The notes below the pieces were generated by a model. The model had not been told where the DNA came from. It made no database searches and worked only from the letters and a program-made list of their open reading frames with translations. A program made the position numbers and the translations under genes. A DNA stretch of 32,049 nt from Oscillospiraceae bacterium (GTDB lineage Bacteria; Bacillota_A; Clostridia; Oscillospirales; CAG-272). Within the stretch, counting starts at the first letter, position 1. Each line of letters opens with the position of its first letter. The DNA is taken from NCBI GenBank assembly GCA_015063335.1, contig SVUH01000018.1, positions 1-32,049 on the forward strand, written 5' to 3'. Of this stretch, positions 15,742-21,481 are shown piece after piece.

Positions 15742-16644
15742 TTATTTATGTCTTTCAAGCAAATAACATGCAAAATCCGTAAGAAGCTCCGAACCCTCAA
15801 TATCACTTATCGCGCTTATCGCCCTTTGAGTAAGCTCTCCGGCGAATGCCCTTGCCTCGTCCACCGAATAAAAGGTCAAAAACGTCGTCTTATTATTCAT
15901 CGCGTCAGAGCCTACCGATTTACCAAGCTCCTCCTCGCTGGATACGAGGTCAAGGATATCGTCTATGACCTGAAACGCAAGCCCGATATTCTTCGCGTAT
16001 TCGCAGAGCTTTTGCGTTTTAGGCTCTTCCCCGCCGTATCCTGCGGCAAGACACCCAAGCCTTACCGAGCATTCTATAAGTGCTCCCGTTTTATGGGAAT
16101 GGAGCCTCAGGAGCGCTTCAAAATCAAGCTCACGGCTCTCACCCATAAGGTCTATTACCTGTCCGCCTATCATTCCGCGCTCGCCTGCCGCGCTCGACAA
16201 AATACGAACAGCCTCGATACGCTCGGACGGTGATAGGCTTTCCGCCTCGGCTATCACACCGAATGCCTTTGTCAGAAGCGCATCTCCCGCCAAAAGCGCA
16301 TTGGCATATCCGAATTTTTTATGATTTGAGGGCTTTCCACGACGGAAATCGTCGTCGTCCATGCATGGAAGATCGTCGTGGATAAGCGAATACGTGTGGA
16401 TCATTTCAATGGCACACGCAAGCGGCATTGACTTACTGACGTCTCCACCCAAAAGCTCACACGCAGAGTTCACAAGAAAAGGTCTTACCCTTTTTCCGCC
16501 GTCAAGCAAGGAATATCTCTCTGCTTCCAGCACCACGCCGTAGTCGTCGTCCTCTCCTGCGGATACCTCGGCAAGCGCCGTCTCCGTCAGCTTTGCATTT
16601 TTGGAAATAGCGTCCTCAAGTCTTTCATACGCATATTTTTCCAT
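15742..16644 (-). CDS. ispA: polyprenyl synthetase (farnesyl/geranyl diphosphate synthase)
   Basis: The enzyme condenses isopentenyl diphosphate with allylic diphosphates to give short-chain prenyl diphosphates (C15 in B. subtilis IspA). The 300-residue protein has GGKRVRPFL (49-57), the first Asp-rich motif DDLPCMDDDD (90-99) followed by RRGKPSNHKKFG, and the second motif DDILD (228-232). The two extra residues in the first motif and the short chain are typical of bacterial type II FPP synthases. It follows xseB by four bases, the standard xseA-xseB-ispA order. It feeds undecaprenyl phosphate and quinone synthesis. Confidence 0.96.
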   Translation of the reverse strand: MEKYAYERLEDAISKNAKLTETALAEVSAGEDDDYGVVLEAERYSLLDGGKRVRPFLVNSACELLGGDVSKSMPLACAIEMIHTYSLIHDDLPCMDDDDFRRGKPSNHKKFGYANALLAGDALLTKAFGVIAEAESLSPSERIEAVRILSSAAGERGMIGGQVIDLMGESRELDFEALLRLHSHKTGALIECSVRLGCLAAGYGGEEPKTQKLCEYAKNIGLAFQVIDDILDLVSSEEELGKSVGSDAMNNKTTFLTFYSVDEARAFAGELTQRAISAISDIEGSELLTDFACYLLERHK

Positions 16645-16648
16645 AAAA

Positions 16649-16906
16649 TTATTCTCCTATACCCGATGCATCGAACGGCGCGACAACTATTTCTCCGTCT
16701 GCCGTCATTTTAAGCTCATTTATTTTTCTTTGAGCATTCTCAAGCTTTGAGTTGCACTGTCTTACGAGCGCAACGCCCTCCTCGTAAAGAGCCAAGGACT
16801 CCTCAAGGCTTACGTTCTCTCGCGACATAAGCGCAACCACATCTTCAAGACGCTTCATAGCCGTCTCAAGATCGTATTTCTCTATATTTTTAGTTTTTTC
16901 CGACAT
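16649..16906 (-). CDS. xseB: exodeoxyribonuclease VII small subunit
   Basis: XseB binds XseA to form exonuclease VII, which degrades single-stranded DNA. The 85-residue product is mainly one helical hairpin, with the family pattern LETAMKRLEDVVALM and SLEESLALYEEGVALV, then CNSKLENAQRKI. Two adjacent ATGs follow a GGAGG; I chose the second (16906), six bases away, rather than the first (16909), three bases away. It overlaps the end of xseA by 17 bases, so the two subunits are translationally coupled. The short acidic/hydrophobic tail ending DASGIGE is variable in the family. Confidence 0.94.
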   Translation of the reverse strand: MSEKTKNIEKYDLETAMKRLEDVVALMSRENVSLEESLALYEEGVALVRQCNSKLENAQRKINELKMTADGEIVVAPFDASGIGE

Positions 16907-18116
16907 CATTTTCCTCCGTTTTGCATTCAACTCTTGCTAAAATACTTCCGTCTCTGACGCGCACGGATATGCCGTCGCCCGACTTAACGTCGCTTACCGA
17001 GCTTACGATATTTCCATTCTCATCGAGCGTCATACTGTATCCTCGCCTTATTACAGACATTGGATTTACGCTTTCAAGTCTGCCCACAGCCGCGCCAAGC
17101 ATAAGTTTTTTGCTTTCAAGAGTGCTCACAATATTCTTCCCTAAGAGCTCTCCCGCCCGCGTCAGTCTCATGCCCGCGTTTTCAAGGCGAGCACTCGGCG
17201 AGCGTGCATCAAGCTGTAAGGAATATTCATTGATCCTTTTCGCATAGCCTGCGAGAATTCGGTCGATCGCACCCTCAAGCTTGTCCTCTTTGTCGACAAG
17301 CCCCTCCATAAGGGAGAACCTATCGGGAACAGACGTTTCTGCCGCCGCCGACGGCGTGGGCGCACGAAGATCTGCCGCGTAGTCGCAAAGCGTGGTATCC
17401 GTTTCATGTCCGACCGCCGAAATTATCGGCACGGGGCACGCCGCTACCGCTCTTACGAGCGCTTCGTCATTAAATGCAAACAAGTCCTCTGCAGAGCCCC
17501 CTCCACGTCCTATTATTATGACGTCGCACTCACCCGTAGCTATCAAAAGCTCAAGTGAGGCACAAAGGCTCTTAGGTGCCTCAACGCCCTGCACAAGAGC
17601 AGGACTTATCAAAAGCTCTGCTGAGGGAAAGCGTCTTCCCGTAACGTTTATTATATCGCGTATCGCCGCGCCCGTAGGCGAGGTAACGACGCCTATTCTT
17701 TTTGGGTACGTCGGCAGCGGTCTCTTTTTCTCGGGTGCGAAAACCCCTTCAGCTTCAAGCCTTGCTTTGAGAAGCAAGAACTGCCTATACATCTCGCCTA
17801 TCCCACCGTCGGTCATAGCGCTGACGTAGATCTGGTATTTTCCGCTCGCCTCGTATACGGAGACCTTGCCGTAGACTACGACGGTCATACCGCTTTTAGG
17901 GGCAAAGGCAAGTCTGTCTGCGGCGCTTCTGAACATTATCGCCGATATTTCCGAGCGCTCGTCCTTAAGCGTAAAATACAGGTGTCCTGACGTATGCCTC
18001 TTGAAATTGGATATTTCTCCTCGTATCGCAACACTTGAAAGAAAATCATCGTTATCCATCATGAGCCTGATGTAGCCGTTGAGCTGTGTTACGCTAAGCG
18101 CTTCTCTTTCATTCAT
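16890..18116 (-). CDS. xseA: exodeoxyribonuclease VII large subunit
   Basis: Catalytic subunit of exonuclease VII. The 408-residue product begins with the OB-fold nucleic-acid binding domain (LSVTQLNGYIR, VAIRGEISNFKRH, SGHLYFTLKDE), residues 1-100. It continues with the catalytic domain (KRIGVVTSPTGAAIRD, then IIIGRGGGSAEDL and ISAVGHETDTTLCDYAADLRA) and a coiled-coil region to about residue 360. The C-terminal GYSMT-DENG segment is typical. It overlaps the start of xseB and the end of the upstream TsaD-like gene by eight bases. Length is near the lower end for the family but all motifs are present. Confidence 0.97.
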   Translation of the reverse strand: MNEREALSVTQLNGYIRLMMDNDDFLSSVAIRGEISNFKRHTSGHLYFTLKDERSEISAIMFRSAADRLAFAPKSGMTVVVYGKVSVYEASGKYQIYVSAMTDGGIGEMYRQFLLLKARLEAEGVFAPEKKRPLPTYPKRIGVVTSPTGAAIRDIINVTGRRFPSAELLISPALVQGVEAPKSLCASLELLIATGECDVIIIGRGGGSAEDLFAFNDEALVRAVAACPVPIISAVGHETDTTLCDYAADLRAPTPSAAAETSVPDRFSLMEGLVDKEDKLEGAIDRILAGYAKRINEYSLQLDARSPSARLENAGMRLTRAGELLGKNIVSTLESKKLMLGAAVGRLESVNPMSVIRRGYSMTLDENGNIVSSVSDVKSGDGISVRVRDGSILARVECKTEENDVGKN

Positions 18117-19068
18117 GGCTCACCTCAGCTAAATACCGCCGTCTGCAAAGCAGTGCTATTCCCGCCGCATTGTCCGCCGAAAACTCAGGCTCGGAGAAAT
18201 GCGCGTCGCACGTAGCAGACAGCCGCTCTCGCATTATTTTATTTGACATAACTCCCCCTGCAAACACCGTAGGCATATTGCCGTAAGAAGCCGTTATATC
18301 CTCACACATTTTTTGGAGCGTGCGCCCGACAAAGTCAAATACGAACGCCGCCACCGCCGACTTGTCTTCCGTCTTTTCATAAAGCCTTGCGGCGATATTC
18401 TCAACACCCGAAAGGCTGCACACTCCGTTCTTGACCGTAACGGGGTGACTATACGGCTTGTCGCCAAAGTCTTTCGCAAGCGCTTCAAGCGCCGCGCCGC
18501 ACGGGAAAGAAAGTCCCATAGCAACTCCCACTCTGTCGATCGCCTGCCCCGCGTTAATATCCGCCGTATTTCCGACAAGCTCAACGTCAAAGCCTATCTT
18601 CGTCGGCCTTGCGATCACCGCTTCTGTCGTTCCGCCCGACACGTGAAAGGCAAGAAATCTTTCCTTTTCGAGCAAGCCGAGCTGTCCCGAGGAATAAAGC
18701 GCCGCCATAATATGCCCGCTCTGGTGAGAAAGCTCAAAGACGGGAAGCGAGGACGCCGCCGCAAATGCATAAGCCGCGCTCTTGCCTGAGAGGAAGCAAG
18801 GCATATATGAATCCTCTACGTCTCTCGGTCGCACGGACACGCCGATCGCCACGGGCGTATATTCGCACATCACGTCGTCAAGCCCCGCCATAAGCACGGG
18901 GAGATTGCGAACGTGCTCGAAAACCGCCTCGGACTGTCTGAGTCCTCTCTCCCCTGCCTTTACGGGCAAGGGTATCTTGCGGTTTGCAACTATTCTGCCC
19001 TCTCCGTCCGAAACGGCAACAGAGGTGGTATAGTTGCTCGTATCAAATCCTACAAAGCAGGGCTTCAT
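18109..19068 (-). CDS. TsaD/Kae1-like protein (M22 family paralogue)
   Basis: The 319-residue protein is an ASKHA-fold member related to TsaD, the enzyme that adds threonylcarbamoyl to A37 of tRNA. It keeps FDTSNYTTS (8-16), the metal-binding pair H115/H119 (HQSGH), VSGGTTE (143-149), FAGGVMSN (269-276) and the acidic D299 in SADNAAG. It departs from canonical TsaD, which begins GIETSCDET and has GGVVPE-ASRAH; here that area reads KAGERGLRQSEAVFEH. Clostridia commonly carry such a second, shorter copy beside nusB/xseA. Its task is unknown to me: it could be a dedicated paralogue, or a TsaD replacement if the genome lacks a standard one. It overlaps nusB by four bases. Confidence 0.8.
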   Translation of the reverse strand: MKPCFVGFDTSNYTTSVAVSDGEGRIVANRKIPLPVKAGERGLRQSEAVFEHVRNLPVLMAGLDDVMCEYTPVAIGVSVRPRDVEDSYMPCFLSGKSAAYAFAAASSLPVFELSHQSGHIMAALYSSGQLGLLEKERFLAFHVSGGTTEAVIARPTKIGFDVELVGNTADINAGQAIDRVGVAMGLSFPCGAALEALAKDFGDKPYSHPVTVKNGVCSLSGVENIAARLYEKTEDKSAVAAFVFDFVGRTLQKMCEDITASYGNMPTVFAGGVMSNKIMRERLSATCDAHFSEPEFSADNAAGIALLCRRRYLAEVSHE

Positions 19069-19475
19069 TTTGCTTCGAGTGCGTTTTTAACGGAATTGAG
19101 AATTCCGTTTACAAACGGACGAGCCTTTTCGTCGTCAAACTTCTTCGTAAGCTCGACCGCCTCATTTATGGAAACTCTGTATGGAATATCCTCGTAAAGC
19201 ATCTCGTATACGCAAAGACGAAGGACCGAGCGCGACATCTTGGACATACGCTCCGTCTTCCAGCCCTTGGAATGCTCGCCGATAAGCGCGTCTATCTCTG
19301 CAAGGTTATCATACACGCCGAAGTATCCCCTTGAAATGTATTCGTCCGCAGGGATTTCTCTATCCTCGACTGCAAGTGCAAAAACGGCGTTTACGTCCTC
19401 GCCCTGATGAAACTCGGTTTCAAACAGCAAGCCTGCCAAAATCTCTCTCGCTTCTTTTCTACTGATAATTGCCAT
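19065..19475 (-). CDS. nusB: transcription antitermination factor NusB
   Basis: NusB binds boxA RNA with S10 and takes part in rRNA antitermination. The 136-residue, all-helical protein has the N-terminal RKEAREILAGLLFETEFHQ, a central GWKTERMSKMSRSVLRLCVYEMLY and the C-terminal VSINEAVELTKKFDDEKARPFVNGILNSV, cited here in pieces, all of which are hallmark NusB segments. Length is normal. It heads the eleven-gene minus-strand unit, behind a consensus promoter and a leader with two hairpins. The ribosome binding site AAGGG is modest. Confidence 0.96.
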   Translation of the reverse strand: MAIISRKEAREILAGLLFETEFHQGEDVNAVFALAVEDREIPADEYISRGYFGVYDNLAEIDALIGEHSKGWKTERMSKMSRSVLRLCVYEMLYEDIPYRVSINEAVELTKKFDDEKARPFVNGILNSVKNALEAK

Positions 19476-19485
19476 AGCTACCCTT

Positions 19486-19558
19486 GCCGTAAATCACTTA
19501 CGGCATCCTTTCGATCCTTTAAAACGTTGAAAATCTCGCACGCACACGCGCACGTGCG
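19486..19558 (-). promoter_or_regulatory. nusB leader hairpins
   Basis: The leader of about 100 bases has a perfect 7-bp hairpin (19504-19498 with 19492-19486, GCCGTAA/TTACGGC) ending 11 bases before the nusB start, next to the AAGGG ribosome binding site. Farther upstream lies a CGCACG/CGTGCG stem within an alternating CG/CA-rich tract (19537-19558). Neither has a T run. They could modulate nusB translation or RNA stability; no known riboswitch was recognised. Confidence 0.45.
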
Positions 19559-19581
19559 TATAATTACCCATATTACATAAT

Positions 19582-19610
19582 ATTATAAAACGAATTCCGC
19601 AAAATGTCAA
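19582..19610 (-). promoter_or_regulatory. sigma-A promoter of the nusB-recN-ybaK unit
   Basis: TTGACA (19605-19610) and TATAAT (19582-19587) are 17 bases apart on the minus strand, a perfect match. No other promoter or terminator was found in the tightly packed genes down to 10944, so this one promoter may drive about 8.6 kb. Confidence 0.9.
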
Positions 19611-19705
19611 GGTAAAGAATGAATATTTTAATAATTATTCACTTTTTTATTCATTCGCCCGCATTGATTTTATTAATGCACTAAAAATTTTAACGTCTAC
19701 GTTAT

Positions 19706-19739
19706 AACGACAATTTTTTCGGCATACGTATGGTAAAAT
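19706..19739 (+). promoter_or_regulatory. possible Spo0A-activated promoter of spoIIAA-spoIIAB-sigF
   Basis: An extended -10, TGGTAAAAT (TAAAAT at 19734-19739), lies 28 bases before the spoIIAA start. There is no -35 box at normal spacing. Instead, on the opposite strand, ATTGTCGTT (19714-19706) resembles a 0A box (TTGTCGAA) with two mismatches, at about the -35 position. Spo0A-dependent sigma-A promoters in B. subtilis have this layout. The 292-base gap 19476-19767 otherwise holds the nusB promoter and leader, and AT-rich sequence with a GCATT/AATGC hairpin near 19660-19681. Confidence 0.35.
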
Positions 19740-19767
19740 AGTCTCATAAAAGCATCGGAGGTAAAAA

Positions 19768-20118
19768 ATGGCTAAAAACAGTTGCCAACTAAACGTAAGC
19801 TGTACGGACGGAGTGCTGACGGCGAGTCTTTGCGGAGAGCTCGACCATCACGGAGCCGTTGCCGTACGCACATTGATCGACGGCGAAATACAGCGCAAAA
19901 ATCCGCAAAAAACGGTACTTGATCTTACCGATCTCGATTTCATGGACAGCTCGGGGCTCGGGCTTATCATGGGAAGATATGCGCTTATGCAGCGCCTCGG
20001 CGGGGATTTTGCCGTAAAAAATCCCAACGAACGGGTCGTAAAAATATTCAAGCTTGCAGGCCTTGAGCGCATGGTCAAGGTGGAATGCGATAAAAAAAGA
20101 AAGGAGAAGGCACAATGA
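19768..20118 (+). CDS. spoIIAA: anti-sigma F factor antagonist (STAS domain)
   Basis: SpoIIAA frees sigma F in the forespore by attacking the SpoIIAB-sigma F complex when it is unphosphorylated. The 116-residue protein is a single STAS domain; FMDSSGLGLIMGR (about 58-70) is the diagnostic phosphorylation loop, with S62 aligning to Ser58 of B. subtilis SpoIIAA. GGAGG lies six bases before the start. The stop overlaps the spoIIAB start (ATGA). The order AA-AB-sigF is the standard spoIIA operon, which makes the call secure. The SpoIIE phosphatase that would activate it lies outside the window. Confidence 0.97.
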   Translation: MAKNSCQLNVSCTDGVLTASLCGELDHHGAVAVRTLIDGEIQRKNPQKTVLDLTDLDFMDSSGLGLIMGRYALMQRLGGDFAVKNPNERVVKIFKLAGLERMVKVECDKKRKEKAQ

Positions 20119-20573
20119 GGCAAAAATCAAACGGCTTTAACACGCCGACTATCAATATAATCAGCATAAAGCTTCCCTCCTTGTCCGTCAACGAATCGAC
20201 AGCTCGAGCGGCGGTCGCGGCATTTTGCGCGCAGACAGATCCTCTTGCGACCGAGATCGCCGACATAAAGTGCGCTGTCTCCGAGGCTGTCACCAACTGT
20301 ATCGTGCACGGCTACCGCAACAGCGTCGGCATAATCTACATAACTGTAAGGATTTGCGAGGGCGGAATCGTCCGCATAGATATTCGCGACAAGGGCTGTG
20401 GGATCGAGGACGTAAAGCAGGCGAGACAGCCTCTGTATACGACCGATGCCGAGAACGAGCGGAGCGGCATGGGCTTTACCGTTATGGAAAGCTTTTGTGA
20501 TAAAGTGAGGGTAAGTTCAAAATGTGGGAAAGGTACGACGGTAACACTGTACAAGCGCTTGCAGAGGAAATAG
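20115..20573 (+). CDS. spoIIAB: anti-sigma F factor / serine kinase SpoIIAB
   Basis: SpoIIAB binds and inhibits sigma F and phosphorylates SpoIIAA. The 152-residue protein is a GHKL-type kinase with an N box SEAVTNCIVHGY (56-67, E57 as the likely general base), a G1 box DKGCGI (92-97) and a G2 box SGMGFTVM (117-124). About 25 polar N-terminal residues precede the kinase fold, somewhat longer than in Bacillus; an in-frame start further down is not better placed. GGAG precedes the ATG, which overlaps the spoIIAA stop. Its end overlaps the sigF start by 52 bases. Confidence 0.96.
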   Translation: MRQKSNGFNTPTINIISIKLPSLSVNESTARAAVAAFCAQTDPLATEIADIKCAVSEAVTNCIVHGYRNSVGIIYITVRICEGGIVRIDIRDKGCGIEDVKQARQPLYTTDAENERSGMGFTVMESFCDKVRVSSKCGKGTTVTLYKRLQRK

Positions 20574-21346
20574 AAGATACGGACAAGTCCTCAAAGGCTG
20601 TTTCGGATTTTTCGCGCAACAACGAATTATTGATGCTGGCGCGCGACGGAGACGGTGAGAGCGAGATAGCAATGAGGGCGATAGGTGAGCTTGTTGAGCT
20701 AAACTACGGACTCGTAAAAAAAATCGCGCTCCGCTTTCGCGAGCGGGGCGTGGAGCTTGAGGACCTTATTCAGATCGGAACTATCGGTATGATCAAGGCA
20801 ATAAGAACCTTTGACTCGGAGCGCGGTACCTGCTTTTCGACCTATGCCGTTCCTCTTATATTCGGAGAAATTCGCCGCCACATACGCGATGAGGGCCCTA
20901 TCAAGGTTGGACGGGGAGTGCGGAAACTCGGTGCGGAGCTTTCGATGCACAGAAACAGAATTCTCGCCGAGGAGGGACGTGAGCCCCACGTTTTTGAGCT
21001 TGCCGAGCTTTGCGGCGTTGATCCCGGTGAGGCGGCAATGGCGCTTGATGCCCTACTCCCTCTTGCCTCCCTTTCGGACAGCGCCTTTGGCGACGAGGAC
21101 GGCATTGAGCTTGGAGACACATTAGCGGACACGGAGGCTATTCTTGAGGGGGAGCGCTTTATAGACAAGCTTGCGCTTGCCGAGGCTATCGGGGGCATGC
21201 CCGCCACTTGGCAAAGGATCGTCACTCTGCGCTATTACCGCGGATTTACGCAACAGGCTGTCGCCTCAGTCCTTGGGCTTACACAGGTAAAGGTATCAAG
21301 AGAGGAAAAAAAGATCCTTGAGTATTTGAAAAAGGAAATGTCGTAA
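20522..21346 (+). CDS. sigF: RNA polymerase sigma F (forespore sigma factor)
   Basis: Directs early forespore transcription. The 274-residue product shows sigma-70 region 2 (YGLVKKIALRF, GVELEDLIQIGTIGMIKA, TFDSERGTCFSTYAVP, GEIRRHIRDEG), region 3 and region 4.2 with the helix-turn-helix FTQQAVASVLGLTQVKVSREE. Position behind spoIIAA-spoIIAB makes sigma F rather than G or B the natural call. I use the ATG at 20522, which overlaps spoIIAB by 52 bases and is preceded by GAGGG; the next in-frame TTG/ATG (20630/20633) lack a ribosome binding site and would cut into the protein before region 2. The N-terminal 35 residues are variable in the family. A terminator follows within 45 bases. Confidence 0.94.
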   Translation: MWERYDGNTVQALAEEIEDTDKSSKAVSDFSRNNELLMLARDGDGESEIAMRAIGELVELNYGLVKKIALRFRERGVELEDLIQIGTIGMIKAIRTFDSERGTCFSTYAVPLIFGEIRRHIRDEGPIKVGRGVRKLGAELSMHRNRILAEEGREPHVFELAELCGVDPGEAAMALDALLPLASLSDSAFGDEDGIELGDTLADTEAILEGERFIDKLALAEAIGGMPATWQRIVTLRYYRGFTQQAVASVLGLTQVKVSREEKKILEYLKKEMS

Positions 21347-21478
21347 AATGAAATTTGCGGGATATTTCTCAAAAATTTCCGCAAAAAAGCCGCTTTCGCT
21401 ATCAAAAAAGATTGCGAAAGCGGCTTTTATATTAGTTTATTTTTTTGTTTTCATTCTGCGCTAAATGAGGCAGTCCCT
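21347..21478 (+). repeat. truncated copy of a dispersed structured repeat
   Basis: The gap between sigF and the converging ABC permease gene matches the right-hand 135 bases of the element at 29476-29708. Shared in order are: TGAAATT-GC followed by TTTCT, an A-rich block with CCGCAAA, a CCGCTTT...AAAGCGG hairpin, a T-rich linker, and the terminal TTCTGCGC-AAATGA-GCAG-CCC plus T run. The terminal 24 bases (21454-21477) agree at 21 positions with 29684-29707. The left terminal repeat and first hairpin of the full copy are absent. It begins directly after the sigF stop codon. Confidence 0.7.
21385..21428. terminator. bidirectional terminator between sigF and the GldF/G gene
   Basis: AAAAGCCGCTTTCGC (21385-21399) pairs with GCGAAAGCGGCTTTT (21414-21428) around a 14-base loop. 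A and T runs on either side allow use in both directions. It is the central hairpin of the repeat copy described at 21347-21478. Confidence 0.88.
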
Positions 21479-21481
21479 TTT

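Noticed and set aside
19721..19740. Sigma F/G promoter (GCATA and GGTAAAATA) before spoIIAA
   Set aside because: The two elements are only five bases apart instead of about 15, so they cannot form such a promoter.
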